A program made the position numbers and the translations under genes. A stretch of 61,133 bases of DNA. Source: Beijerinckiaceae bacterium. Its GTDB lineage: Bacteria; Pseudomonadota; Alphaproteobacteria; Rhizobiales; Beijerinckiaceae. Below the pieces are notes generated by a model. It worked only from the letters and a program-made list of their open reading frames with translations. It ran no database searches and had not been told where the DNA came from. This document shows, one piece after another, positions 17,051-25,666 of this stretch; position 1 is the first letter of the stretch, and each line of letters starts with the position of its first letter. Location: positions 1 through 61,133 of the forward strand of contig JAPJMW010000042.1 of assembly GCA_026461505.1 (NCBI GenBank), read 5' to 3'.

Positions 17051-18454
17051 GCCCAACTGGCTCTGTGCCTTTGATTGGCGGTCGGGTCGAATAAGCGGCG
17101 CCATAGCAATGAGCGTCCACATCAGTAAAATTATTTCCAGTGCGTAAACGCACATATATCCGGTTGCGGGACCAAACTCGCCGCGTAGCGGCATAGTAGC
17201 AACGATATCTCTTAAAATGCCGCCGATCGCGATTGCTAATCCGGCAGCAACCGCCTGCGATGCGCCCCAAGCACCGAGCGCTAATCCAACCTGATTGCGG
17301 GGCGCAAGATTCATGGTGGCCGTTAACGTCCCATGCCCGAATAGCCCCGCGCCAAATCCTACCATCAAGGTCCCCATCGCGAAAAAGAAAGGTTCGTCGG
17401 CAGGTGAGGCGGCAATCACCAAGATAAAGGCCGGAATACCCGTTAGCGCGCCATAGCTTGCCATTCTAAAAGGATCTGCCCCACGGCTTAAGACTCGGGA
17501 AGCAAGCGCAAGGCCAATCAAGCCACCTGCTGCGAGGGTTGCGGTGAGACTGGTTGTGGCACCAACACTGAGATGGAGAATCTGCCCGCCATAAGGCTCG
17601 AGCAGCACATCCGCCATGCTAAATCCCATCGTGCCGAGGCCTACAGATAAAAGACGTCGGACGGCATGACCGCCTTGGGCAAACGACTCCCAGGATTCAC
17701 GAAACGAAGGCTGTTGTTTAGCCGGATTTCGTCGGGCGGCGTTTCGCCCTTCTTGTTTCCATGAGGCCATCGTATTGAAAACGAGGGTGATGATGGCACA
17801 TCCTTGAATAACTTGAATGAGCCGAAGCGGGCTAAAATTCGCCAAGAGTGCACCGAAGGTAACGGCACTGATGATCATGCCAACAAGCAGCATGACATAC
17901 ATTAAGCCGACGACTTTCGGCTGCGATTCACTCGGTGCCAAATCCGTTGCCAGTGCAAGCCCAATGGTTTGCACCGTGTGTAATCCCGCGCCCACAAGCA
18001 AAAACGCTACGCCTGCCCCAAACTGCCCGACCCAGATCGGATAGCGCGCGGATTCACCGCCGCCGGAAAGTACGAGCAATGCAAAAGGCATGATGGCCAG
18101 ACCACCAAATTGAATCATTGTGCCGCGGAAAATAAACGGCACTCTCCGCCATCCCAAAGCCGATTGATGAATGTCTGATTTAAACCCAATGAGAGCACGA
18201 AATGGCGCGAAAAGCAGAGGTAGCGATATCATCACACCGACAAGAGATGCCGGAACATCCAATTCAACAATCATAACGCGGTTTAACGTGCCGACGAGCA
18301 ACACGAGCGCCATACCAACGGTAACTTGGAAAAGGGATAGTCTTAATAAACGGCTCAGCGGTAAATCGGGCGTTGCCACATCTGCAAAGGGCAGGAAGCG
18401 AGGGCCAAAACTCGCCCACGTCTGAACCAGTTTCAGGCTGACGCGGTTCATCAT
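17042..18454 (-). CDS. pucC: PucC, light-harvesting assembly transporter-like protein
   Basis: A 470-residue MFS-fold protein of the PucC/LhaA/BCH2 family, about twelve membrane helices, needed for LH2 assembly and possibly pigment delivery. Diagnostic stretches are FLPFADVATPDLPLSRLLRLSLFQVTVG, GTLNRVMIVEL and FAPFRALIGFKSD near the N-terminus and DVLLEPYGGQI in the middle. It follows pucBA on the minus strand after a 171-bp gap that holds two hairpins, which fits pucBAC. The paralogue lhaA is at 31876 and orf428 at 21862. Confidence 0.9.
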   Translation of the reverse strand: MMNRVSLKLVQTWASFGPRFLPFADVATPDLPLSRLLRLSLFQVTVGMALVLLVGTLNRVMIVELDVPASLVGVMISLPLLFAPFRALIGFKSDIHQSALGWRRVPFIFRGTMIQFGGLAIMPFALLVLSGGGESARYPIWVGQFGAGVAFLLVGAGLHTVQTIGLALATDLAPSESQPKVVGLMYVMLLVGMIISAVTFGALLANFSPLRLIQVIQGCAIITLVFNTMASWKQEGRNAARRNPAKQQPSFRESWESFAQGGHAVRRLLSVGLGTMGFSMADVLLEPYGGQILHLSVGATTSLTATLAAGGLIGLALASRVLSRGADPFRMASYGALTGIPAFILVIAASPADEPFFFAMGTLMVGFGAGLFGHGTLTATMNLAPRNQVGLALGAWGASQAVAAGLAIAIGGILRDIVATMPLRGEFGPATGYMCVYALEIILLMWTLIAMAPLIRPDRQSKAQSQLGSP

Positions 18455-18527
18455 GTGAGCCAGTCCTTTTCCGCCCTATGGGTAAGGGTGCAAACCCGCC
18501 CAACACGTTTTTCATAATCCATGCGTG

Positions 18528-18603
18528 ATCGTCCGCGTGGACGATGCATTCATTTTATAAAATATCTCGGGATGAAAGGGTCGGAACCGTGCGATCCCGA
18601 CCC
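18528..18603 (-). terminator. Two hairpins between pucA and pucC
   Basis: A 7-bp stem (GGGTCGG / CCGACCC, 12-base loop) at 18578-18603 and a second 7-bp stem (ATCGTCC / GGACGAT, 4-base loop) at 18528-18545. Neither has a strong T-run. By analogy with other puc operons they likely stabilise pucBA mRNA and reduce read-through into pucC. Confidence 0.55.
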
Positions 18604-18625
18604 ATTACTCATCGAAGATCCTGAA

Positions 18626-18850
18626 TTAGGAATTCACGATCTCTACGCCTTTAAGAGCCAAACCAGCCGGAACGGTGGTTTGAATCTCCATCGAGACCTT
18701 CTTGTGGCCGCCTTCTAAGAAAGCTGGGAACCACGTTGTGTGGGTCAAGATGGCGTAGTGCACAATCAACGAAGTCACAGCCACGGCGCCCAGAAATACT
18801 GGAATACCAACGGTTGGCTTAACTACCGTCCACATTCTTCCTTGGTTCAT
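18626..18850 (-). CDS. pucA: Light-harvesting 2 alpha chain PucA, B800-820 type residues
   Basis: The peripheral antenna alpha polypeptide: [15 protein letters not shown] is the LH2 alpha opening, with the B850-site ligand H31 in the helix ([14 protein letters not shown]). By direct residue numbering positions 44 and 45 are Phe and Leu. In high-light B800-850 complexes these are Tyr and Trp, which hydrogen-bond the bacteriochlorophyll acetyl groups; Phe44-Leu45 is known from the B800-820 complex of Rhodoblastus acidophilus 7050. The chain is 74 residues, about 20 longer than typical, with a polar tail after GGHKK. It lies 12 bp after pucB. Confidence 0.93.
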   Translation of the reverse strand: MNQGRMWTVVKPTVGIPVFLGAVAVTSLIVHYAILTHTTWFPAFLEGGHKKVSMEIQTTVPAGLALKGVEIVNS

Positions 18851-18862
18851 GTCCGTTCTCCC

Positions 18863-19018
18863 TCAGTGAAGCCAGGGTGAATAAACATAAGCAAGGAAAT
18901 GCGCGAACAGCGCGATAGCACCGAAAACACGGGCGCCATCAATGATATGCTTGTGCAGTTCCTCAGATTCCGCGTGTGTTAGGCCGGTTGGCCAGACGCG
19001 GTGTGCATCATCGCTCAT
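18863..19018 (-). CDS. pucB: Light-harvesting 2 beta chain PucB
   Basis: A 51-residue LH2 beta polypeptide with the beta motif [17 protein letters not shown], one helix and the ligand histidine in [15 protein letters not shown] at the end. The frame is open upstream to 19138, but the ATG at 19018 has GGAGG just ahead and gives a normal beta chain. First gene of pucBAC, about 120 bp downstream of a tandem PpsR region. Confidence 0.93.
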   Translation of the reverse strand: MSDDAHRVWPTGLTHAESEELHKHIIDGARVFGAIALFAHFLAYVYSPWLH

Positions 19019-19139
19019 ATCGCTACCTCCATGGAGTAATGCGATCATTCTCGTGCTGAACCCGCACGCGGGTTGCGACAAAGGTGCCTCCCGAGCAAAA
19101 GCCCGGACGACCCCATTCCCGCTGTCGTACGACGACAAG

Positions 19140-19183
19140 TGTAATGATATTATGACAGTTTAGATTGTCAATTTGTTTTGACG
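19140..19183. promoter_or_regulatory. Tandem PpsR/CrtJ sites upstream of pucB
   Basis: A perfect TGT-N12-ACA at 19140-19157 (TGTAATGATATTATGACA) and a one-mismatch copy at 19166-19183 (TGT-N12-ACG). Paired sites allow cooperative PpsR binding as described for puc and bchC promoters of Rhodobacter. The remaining ~220 bp to the next gene (19184-19404) shows nothing I can name. Confidence 0.75.
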
Positions 19184-19404
19184 TATCTCAAGTTAAGCTT
19201 TCGCTAGAATAGAATTAACCCATTGTTTTTGATTGATAATATGAGATGTGGTTGATTTTTAGGCTTAGGGAGATTTAGGGGTGGAGGTGTATCGCGCGCC
19301 CAAAGGGTGAGATAAGCTGCTCCCCTTCAGAAAGCGGGATCGAGCATTTTCTTTTGGTGGGGGTGGTGTTTAAAAGAATGACCGTCTCGAATGCCGATAA
19401 CGTA

Positions 19405-20040
19405 TTATTCAGCCATCAGGCGGTCCCGGATCGATTGGCTTCCGGGAATATGCTGCATAACCAGATCCACGACTTTGGCGCGGCTTTGTTCGGTTTTGGT
19501 CGCTAACGCCCATAATTCGAACCGGGCCGGTTTTTCAAACGTCATGATCGACCCATATCCGCTTTGTGAGAGAGCCTTTTGGAGCGTCTTTCTCGTAAAT
19601 GCGGTGCGATGGGCCATATAGACATTGCCATTTTGAATGGAGGCATTGTGGCCAAAGACCATATCCAGCGGCGTAATGGGTCCCATACCCGACATATAGG
19701 CCACCGAATCGAGGCCGTTATTAGCAATATAGGCTGCAACAGATGCAATATCGGGACAGGTGATGACGACAAACCCGTCATTGTTCAACACACGATGAAA
19801 TTCCCTGAGCGCAAGGGGAGCCTCATGGGGATAAAGATGCTCTATATTATGCGATGAAAAAACGGCATCCAACGAGGCCGTCTCGATCGGGCTTAAATCG
19901 GTGATCGAGGCGATAACGTCCGGGTTAACGGAAGCGTCAATGTCCAGCCTAATTTCGTCCCACCCATCGCCGGCAAAGCCAGGGGTTCGGGGACCCTTTT
20001 TAGCCGGACCACAGCCGACATGCAGAAATCGCTTTATCAT
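19405..20040 (-). CDS. Class I SAM-dependent methyltransferase, substrate unknown
   Basis: A 211-residue Methyltransf_11-like protein with the SAM motif FLHVGCGPAKKG at the very N-terminus, LDIDASVNPDVIASITDLSPI for motif II, FSSHNIEHLYP (typical of the family) and VLNNDGFVVITCPD. It resembles methyltransferases of sugar or polyketide pathways more than pigment enzymes. It stands alone on the minus strand between pucB and tspO with gaps of 119 bp or more on both sides. Confidence 0.75.
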   Translation of the reverse strand: MIKRFLHVGCGPAKKGPRTPGFAGDGWDEIRLDIDASVNPDVIASITDLSPIETASLDAVFSSHNIEHLYPHEAPLALREFHRVLNNDGFVVITCPDIASVAAYIANNGLDSVAYMSGMGPITPLDMVFGHNASIQNGNVYMAHRTAFTRKTLQKALSQSGYGSIMTFEKPARFELWALATKTEQSRAKVVDLVMQHIPGSQSIRDRLMAE

Positions 20041-20097
20041 CTAACGTCACACTGATGGCCAAATTCCGCACATACATTTCGAGCGTTTTGACTTAAA

Positions 20098-20110
20098 TGA
20101 CGTAACGTCA
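20098..20110. promoter_or_regulatory. TGACGT-A-ACGTCA palindrome with flanking TGAC half-sites
   Basis: A perfect 13-bp palindrome in the 118-bp gap between tspO and the methyltransferase. Related TGAC-type half-sites lie on both sides (TTTTGACTTAAA just before, TTGACGTTAA just after), and AACGTCAC recurs at the left edge. It does not fit TGT-N12-ACA. A regulator site is plausible, identity unknown. Confidence 0.35.
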
Positions 20111-20158
20111 GTTAAATTGACGTTAAAGCGAGCGGCTAAGCGGCAGGGCTTTGAAACC

Positions 20159-20671
20159 TCAGCCGTTTTGCTGATCGGAGCGACCAAAGGGTTGGTTGAG
20201 GAGAACAACCTGTCGGTTAAGCAGTGCGGCGATAAAGACCCACACCAGATAGGGTGCAATGTAAAGCGCAGCCTGCGTTGAAAAGGGAAGTACGACTAGG
20301 ATCATGGCGAGGATCGATAGCCACAAAAAGACGACTTCCACCAACGCCCAATCGGGACGGCGGAGTTTGAAAAAGAACAAATTCCATCCGATATTCAAAA
20401 CGGCATTGGCGATGAAAGAAATTAGGATCCATTGCCGTGCCGCATCATCGGGTGCTGCTTCCCAAGCGATTGCAGCCGCAATGGTGGCGAGCGCCAAAAT
20501 GACTGTCCAAATCGGACCGAATGCCCAATCCGGCGGCTTCCACCAGGGATTGCGCAGGCTGCGATACCAAGGGCCGACTTCGGTCAAGAATCCACCGACG
20601 CCACCAACGATGATGGCACCGGCTGCTGCGACTTTAAGAGCAAGAAGATAGGTATCCGAATAATCCATCAT
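20159..20671 (-). CDS. tspO: TspO/CrtK outer-membrane sensor protein
   Basis: A 170-residue tryptophan-rich five-helix protein of the TspO/peripheral benzodiazepine receptor family. Signatures include GPWYRSLRNPWWKPPDWAFGP, AWEAAP and NIGWNLFFFKLRRPDWAL. In Rhodobacter TspO binds tetrapyrrole intermediates and negatively affects photosynthesis gene expression. Its ATG at 20671 overlaps the bchP stop as ATGA, so it is the coupled last gene of the ppsR-side minus-strand group bchG-orf428-bchP-tspO. Confidence 0.92.
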   Translation of the reverse strand: MMDYSDTYLLALKVAAAGAIIVGGVGGFLTEVGPWYRSLRNPWWKPPDWAFGPIWTVILALATIAAAIAWEAAPDDAARQWILISFIANAVLNIGWNLFFFKLRRPDWALVEVVFLWLSILAMILVVLPFSTQAALYIAPYLVWVFIAALLNRQVVLLNQPFGRSDQQNG

Positions 20672-21858
20672 GCGACGCGTGTGATGCCAAGCAGATGCGC
20701 CATATCTTTAATAAAGATTTTGACATGGGCAAGGGGATCTTTCCGAACGAGTTTTTTCTCGGTGTAGGATTCCCATGTCAGACGCTGCACATCTTTGTCA
20801 TCGCACATTTTCACAAACCGCTCGCGCATGGCGTCGCTACCATACCAGAAGCGTTGCATGATGCCTAAAATGAAAAAGACCGTTCCATGGTCTTTCATAA
20901 ACCGTTTGCGTGCGGTTCCGAGAGCTTTGGCGTCTCCGGTTTTAAGGCAGAGATCAACGGCGTCAGCTGCAAGACGACCACCGAGCATGGCGTAATAAAT
21001 GCCTTCGCCAGATGCGGGCGCAACAACGCCGGCTGCATCTCCTGCCAATAGAACATCGCGACCATTATCCCATTTTTTAAGTGGCTTTAAAGGGATGGGG
21101 GCGCCTTCTTTGCGGATGGTCTCGACCTTATCAAGGCCAGTTATTTTCCTTAAATCGGCAACCGAGCCTTTCAACGAAAAGCCTTTATTGGCGCTGCCCG
21201 TTCCAATGCTCATCGTATCGCCATGCGGAAAGACCCATGAATAAAAATCGGGCGACAGCGTACCGCGATAATACACATCGCAACGCGCGGGTGAAAAATC
21301 GGCGGTGCCAGGTTCAGGCGATTTGACGATTTCATGATAGGCGAAAACATACGGCATTTTATCGCCGCCGCGCACCGTATCACGCGCCACCTTTGACAAT
21401 GCGCCATCCGCTCCGATCACGAGGCGTGCACGTACCCGTTCCTCAATCCCTTCGGCATCTTTATAGGTGATGATTGCGATCCCATCGGCGTCACGCTCAA
21501 ACTTTTCATAGGTACCAACGCGACGCTCCGCGCCCGATTGATGCGCGCGGTTGCGAAGCCATTCGTCAAACACATCGCGGTCAACCATGCCGACATAGCT
21601 GCCTTCAACGGGCATATCGACGCGTCGATCTTTGGGTGAAACGATCATCGCGCAATTGATCTTGGCGACAACCAATTCATCGGGAATTTCGAAATCACGA
21701 ATTGCACGAGGCGGAATGGCGCCTCCGCACGGCTTGATGCGCCCGGCACGATCCAGCATCAGGACGCGATGTCCTATCCGCGCTAAATCATTCGCAGCGG
21801 TTGCGCCCGACGGACCACCGCCGACAACTATGACATCGTAAAGACTTCGATCAAGCAT
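20668..21858 (-). CDS. bchP: Geranylgeranyl reductase BchP
   Basis: BchP reduces the geranylgeranyl tail of bacteriochlorophyll to phytyl. The 396-residue flavoprotein has the N-terminal FAD motif VVGGGPSGATAANDLARIGH, DRAGRIKPCGGAIPPRAI, and GDAAGVVAPASGEGIYYAM in the second FAD contact. It follows orf428 by 3 bp and overlaps tspO by 4, the standard bchG-orf428-bchP order. Confidence 0.95.
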   Translation of the reverse strand: MLDRSLYDVIVVGGGPSGATAANDLARIGHRVLMLDRAGRIKPCGGAIPPRAIRDFEIPDELVVAKINCAMIVSPKDRRVDMPVEGSYVGMVDRDVFDEWLRNRAHQSGAERRVGTYEKFERDADGIAIITYKDAEGIEERVRARLVIGADGALSKVARDTVRGGDKMPYVFAYHEIVKSPEPGTADFSPARCDVYYRGTLSPDFYSWVFPHGDTMSIGTGSANKGFSLKGSVADLRKITGLDKVETIRKEGAPIPLKPLKKWDNGRDVLLAGDAAGVVAPASGEGIYYAMLGGRLAADAVDLCLKTGDAKALGTARKRFMKDHGTVFFILGIMQRFWYGSDAMRERFVKMCDDKDVQRLTWESYTEKKLVRKDPLAHVKIFIKDMAHLLGITRVA

Positions 21859-21861
21859 AGG

Positions 21862-23211
21862 CTATCCTCCGCTTATACCCATTTGGGCTTTTTGTTGATG
21901 GTGAAAGGCAACGCTATCGTCGCGCGCTTCGCTTGTCTGGCCGATCTGGGCAGCTAAAAATGCAGCGCTTAAAAAGAGAATGCCTTCGACGGCAAAGACA
22001 ATCGAATAGGCGCCAACGGGGGAGCCTAACCAAAGGCGCATGAGATCCGAAAGACCGGAGCCCGCAAACCCGCCAATACCGAAAGCGACTCCTTGCGCTG
22101 CGCCGAATAATCCCATGCGAAGGCCTTCGCGCGCTTCGCCACCGCTGGCGGCTAGATTAAACATCGAGCCGATGGCCGCTACCGCATAAATGCCGTTGGC
22201 AAGACCAAGCGCAAAGATCGACGGAACAAGCGGCCAGGCCGGACCAATGCGCGATGCGGCAACCAAGCCCATCAAAGCGAGTGCCGATCCCGCGCACCCC
22301 ACGATGATCCAATTGCGAAGCGCCATGATACGCGATTTGCTAAACAGCGTCGCAAGCGTGCCAACCAGAATCATTCCAGCCAAAGCGCCGCCATGTTGGG
22401 CGCCACCCAATAAAGCGGTCTCCGACGGGCTCATACCGAAGACGAGTGCACCGAAAGGTTCGAGTACCAGTTCCTGCGCGCTATAGGCGAGCATCGAAAC
22501 GAAAATAAAAATCGCAAAGCGCCGCGCCGTTTGATCTTGCCACACTTCGGCTAAAGCAACCTTAAAGTCAGGCTTGTCATCGGTCTGCTTTTTTGCCGCT
22601 TCGATGAGGGCTGTCGTTTCAAGCCGAAAAAGGGAAAGCGAGGAAAGCGCAAATCCACCGAGACAAACGATAGCAGCGATTAATATTAACCGATCCGCTG
22701 AAAACGGATTCAAAAACTTGCCGACAAACCCTGCCGTCATCACAAAGCCGGCGATCATCATAATCCAGACAATGGTTGCCGCTGCCGCGCGTCGTTCTTT
22801 TTTAACGCTTTTAGCCAATAGCACGAGAAGGGATGTGCCTGCCGCACCCACTCCGGCGCCAATCAAGGTAAAGGCTAAAGCGGCAACCAAAAGACCGAGC
22901 GAAGTATCATAGGCCATGACGTCGATTGAAAGCGCGGAAATAAAACCGCCTAACGCCAATACGGCCATGCCGCCAATAATCCATGGCGTTCGACGACCAC
23001 CAACATCGGAACCATGTCCCCAACGCGGGCGCATGATTTGTAAGAGATAATGCCATGTCACCAAAATGCCCGGCACAAGCGCTGGCAGAGCGAATTCAAC
23101 CACCATCAAACGATTGATGGTTGACGTGCTTAAGACAACCATAGCCCCGATCGATGTTTGCACGAGCCCGAGGCGAACGATGCCAAACCAGCTAAGGCCA
23201 TTTTCGTTCAT
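21862..23211 (-). CDS. BCH2/PucC-family protein (Orf428) between bchG and bchP
   Basis: A 449-residue, about twelve-helix member of the PucC MFS family that in many photosynthesis clusters lies between bchG and bchP and is named orf428 or bch2. It has GLVQTSIGAMVVLSTSTINRLMVVE and WHYLLQIMRPRWGHGSD near the N-terminus and ELVLEPFGALVFGMS in the middle. Its ATG overlaps the bchG TAA by one base. It probably assists pigment-protein assembly; the precise role is not established. Confidence 0.87.
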   Translation of the reverse strand: MNENGLSWFGIVRLGLVQTSIGAMVVLSTSTINRLMVVEFALPALVPGILVTWHYLLQIMRPRWGHGSDVGGRRTPWIIGGMAVLALGGFISALSIDVMAYDTSLGLLVAALAFTLIGAGVGAAGTSLLVLLAKSVKKERRAAAATIVWIMMIAGFVMTAGFVGKFLNPFSADRLILIAAIVCLGGFALSSLSLFRLETTALIEAAKKQTDDKPDFKVALAEVWQDQTARRFAIFIFVSMLAYSAQELVLEPFGALVFGMSPSETALLGGAQHGGALAGMILVGTLATLFSKSRIMALRNWIIVGCAGSALALMGLVAASRIGPAWPLVPSIFALGLANGIYAVAAIGSMFNLAASGGEAREGLRMGLFGAAQGVAFGIGGFAGSGLSDLMRLWLGSPVGAYSIVFAVEGILFLSAAFLAAQIGQTSEARDDSVAFHHQQKAQMGISGG

Positions 23212-24122
23212 TATAGCGCTCCTGCCACAGTTCGCACGGCAAAGGCGCTGACGAGCATGCCGATCACATAGAGGGTCGTGCCCGTTGCATTATAAAACGC
23301 CGCTTCTTTCTTTGGATCTTTGAGCAATCGACGCATCAAGAAAAGCTGTGCGCCCAAAAGGGCTACGATGCCGATCGCATGAAAAGGTTTATCCCAACGG
23401 ATCAAGAGACCGATCACCGCGAGTTGCGGAGCCGCCATAACCAAGCAAGCGAGCCGCGCTGCATTTTTGACGCCGAGTTGAACGGGAAGCGAAAGCAATC
23501 CCATTTCGCGATCGCCATCCACGGATTTAAAATCGTTCAGCGTCATGATGCCATGCGCACCAAGGCTGTAGAGAAGGGCTAGCGCTAAAATTGGCTGCGA
23601 AGGGACGCCATGAACCATAATGGCCGCGCCCGTAAACCAAGGCAGCCCCTCATAGCAAAGCGCGACCGCGCTATTGCCCCACCAGCCATTTTTCTTGAGC
23701 CGAAGCGGAGGAGCACTATAGGCCCAAGCGGCGGCAACGCCGAAGACCGCTGCAAAGAAAACGGTAGGCCCAATGGCTGCCGCAACCAGCAAGGAAAGAC
23801 CTGACCAGATAATACCGATATTGAGTCCCCAGCGACCGGGGATGCGTCCCGAAGGAATGGGGCGATTGGGCTCATTCAGGGCATCGACATGCCGATCATA
23901 CCAATCATTTACCGCTTGGCTGGTGCCGCACACGAGGGGGCCTGATAAAAGAACGCCCAAAAAGAGCATTCCGAGATTGTCCAAGACGGGCGCGCCGGAA
24001 GAAACGATCCCACAGCCAAAGGCCCACATGGGTGCAAACCAGGTAATCGGCTTCAGCAATTCGATAACTGAAGCGACAGCTGGAATGTTAACCGTTGGAC
24101 GGTGGGTCATTGAAGTCGTCAT
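23211..24122 (-). CDS. bchG: Bacteriochlorophyll synthase BchG
   Basis: BchG attaches the geranylgeranyl or phytyl chain to bacteriochlorophyllide a. It is a 303-residue UbiA-family membrane prenyltransferase; the first Asp-rich motif is NDWYDRHVDALNEPNRPIPSG and the second is in NDFKSVDGDREMG. First gene of bchG-orf428-bchP-tspO, with a PpsR site 30 bp ahead of its start. Confidence 0.94.
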   Translation of the reverse strand: MTTSMTHRPTVNIPAVASVIELLKPITWFAPMWAFGCGIVSSGAPVLDNLGMLFLGVLLSGPLVCGTSQAVNDWYDRHVDALNEPNRPIPSGRIPGRWGLNIGIIWSGLSLLVAAAIGPTVFFAAVFGVAAAWAYSAPPLRLKKNGWWGNSAVALCYEGLPWFTGAAIMVHGVPSQPILALALLYSLGAHGIMTLNDFKSVDGDREMGLLSLPVQLGVKNAARLACLVMAAPQLAVIGLLIRWDKPFHAIGIVALLGAQLFLMRRLLKDPKKEAAFYNATGTTLYVIGMLVSAFAVRTVAGAL

Positions 24123-24151
24123 GCACCGAAACTAGGCATGACGAAAATTGA

Positions 24152-24169
24152 TGTCAATCTAGATTTACA
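24152..24169. promoter_or_regulatory. PpsR/CrtJ binding site upstream of bchG
   Basis: Exact TGT-N12-ACA (TGTCAATCTAGATTTACA) between the bchG start and the ppsR stop. A weak inverted repeat (ACACTTT / AAAGTGT, 24167-24188) overlaps it and the end of ppsR and may help end ppsR transcription. Confidence 0.75.
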
Positions 24170-24186
24170 CTTTTAAAAACAAAGTG

Positions 24187-25647
24187 TCAGTCTTTCTCAC
24201 CAAAGCCTTTGTCTTCAATGCCGTGTCTATGCAGCTTGACATAGAGGCTTTGCCGCGACAATCCGAGCATATCGGCCGAGCTTGCCCGATTATTGTCGTT
24301 GAGCTGCAAGGCGGCTTCGATGCAGAGGCGCTCAATAATGTCCGTCGTCTCGCGGACAAGGTCTTTTAGCGGTACTTTTCCGACCAATTTAGTCATTTCA
24401 TCGACGGAGCGGAGCAGGCTTCGCTTGCTTTGATCTTCCGTCACTTGGCGCCGGGCCACGCGCCGGAGCGTAAACCCAATCGTTGGTGGGTCGGTATCTT
24501 TTGCTGCAAAGCCGGAAACTTCTACGTCTTCAACGGTGCCAAACTGGCCGCGCATCACGGTTGCGAATTGCCGAACCATGCCGTTTTCGATGACATTGGA
24601 GTAGAGAAGTCCGGTGTCGACGCCGACGCGTCCCAACCAGCGGTCAATCGGTTCGCCACGGGCTTGCTCTTCGGTGCCTAATTGGGCGCTTTCGAGGAAG
24701 GCGGCGTTGGCGGATAGGATTTTCCGGTCGAAATCGGTCAAGACAAACCCGTCCGGCATGCCTTGGAAAACCTGAATCGCTGCCGATTGATGGCGCGAAA
24801 CGACCGTTCCGCCGGTGCCAACTGCCAATGGAAACAGCCTGACGAGGTAATAAATGGCATTGTCTTCGCGGAAAACCGTAGCACTCGCAACGGCTTGCTG
24901 TTCGCCTTCTAAAGACAGGGCGACTTCGTCCATACGCCCCGACGAGCGGAGGGTCACCACCATATCCTCGATTTTTCCGATATCCGAACCTGAGAAATTA
25001 TCTGAGAAGACCGACCCAATCAGGCGTTTTAGCGGGCGATTTAACAGGGTAGCCGCCGACGGATTGGCTTCAACAACGCGGCCTGAGCGGCCGTCCACCA
25101 GTAAAATTGCCTCGGTCGAGACCTGCATCAAAAGCCGATAGCGGGTTTCCGCGTGTCTTAAGCGGGCATATTCTTGCTCAATGGATAATTCCGCCGCCAC
25201 CAGCCGCTGCTGCATGTCCGCGACCGTCCGCATGTCGCGGCCAACGGCCACCGCATACCCATCATCGCCCACTTTCACCAAAATATAACGGACGGGGAAA
25301 TCGGTACCAGATGGGGTAGTATGGTTGACTTGGCGCCAGCGTGCGGCTTGTCCGGATCCTAGATCCTGAAGCATTTCCTTGATTTTTTGGCGACTTTCGA
25401 TGGTAACGGTATCAAGCCACGACTTGCCGACCCAATCTTTGAAGATCTCCGACGAGTACTCAGAGGAATAAAGTGCTTTATCGGAAATAATACCTTCCGA
25501 ATTAACAACAAAAACAATATCAGCGGCGGCCGATAAAAGCTTTGCAGCAGCATAGGGATCGATATTCGCAAATAAAATACCAAGGTCTAATGCAGGTTTT
25601 TCGCCTGATCCTTGCTGTTTTACGCGCATGGGTTCTTTGTTTGTCAC
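24187..25647 (-). CDS. ppsR: Transcriptional regulator PpsR/CrtJ
   Basis: PpsR represses bch, crt and puc genes under oxygen by binding TGT-N12-ACA. The 486-residue protein has an N-terminal region, PAS domains (around 40-145, 160-275 and 290-400) with a coiled-coil-like linker at LVAAELSIEQEYARLRHAETRY, and a C-terminal Fis-type helix-turn-helix (ASSADMLGLSRQSLYVKLHRHG). The only cysteine in the whole protein is C442, next to the HTH. Rhodobacter CrtJ/PpsR also has a second cysteine between PAS domains that can form an internal disulphide; that cannot happen here. It is followed by bchG and preceded 19 bp upstream by aerR. Confidence 0.94.
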   Translation of the reverse strand: MTNKEPMRVKQQGSGEKPALDLGILFANIDPYAAAKLLSAAADIVFVVNSEGIISDKALYSSEYSSEIFKDWVGKSWLDTVTIESRQKIKEMLQDLGSGQAARWRQVNHTTPSGTDFPVRYILVKVGDDGYAVAVGRDMRTVADMQQRLVAAELSIEQEYARLRHAETRYRLLMQVSTEAILLVDGRSGRVVEANPSAATLLNRPLKRLIGSVFSDNFSGSDIGKIEDMVVTLRSSGRMDEVALSLEGEQQAVASATVFREDNAIYYLVRLFPLAVGTGGTVVSRHQSAAIQVFQGMPDGFVLTDFDRKILSANAAFLESAQLGTEEQARGEPIDRWLGRVGVDTGLLYSNVIENGMVRQFATVMRGQFGTVEDVEVSGFAAKDTDPPTIGFTLRRVARRQVTEDQSKRSLLRSVDEMTKLVGKVPLKDLVRETTDIIERLCIEAALQLNDNNRASSADMLGLSRQSLYVKLHRHGIEDKGFGEKD

Positions 25648-25666
25648 TGTAATACTTTACTTTAAT

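Noticed and set aside
16456..17109. 217-codon minus-strand frame opposite the small four-helix protein
   Set aside because: Low-complexity, Lys/Pro/Ser-rich translation without family features; the plus-strand frame gives a clean hydrophobic protein ending at pucC.
24167..24188. ACACTTT/AAAGTGT as a ppsR terminator
   Set aside because: Weak AT-rich stem overlapping the ppsR stop and the PpsR site; not strong enough to call as a separate terminator.
24430..25319. Plus-strand open frames opposite ppsR
   Set aside because: Antisense shadows of a clear ppsR gene.
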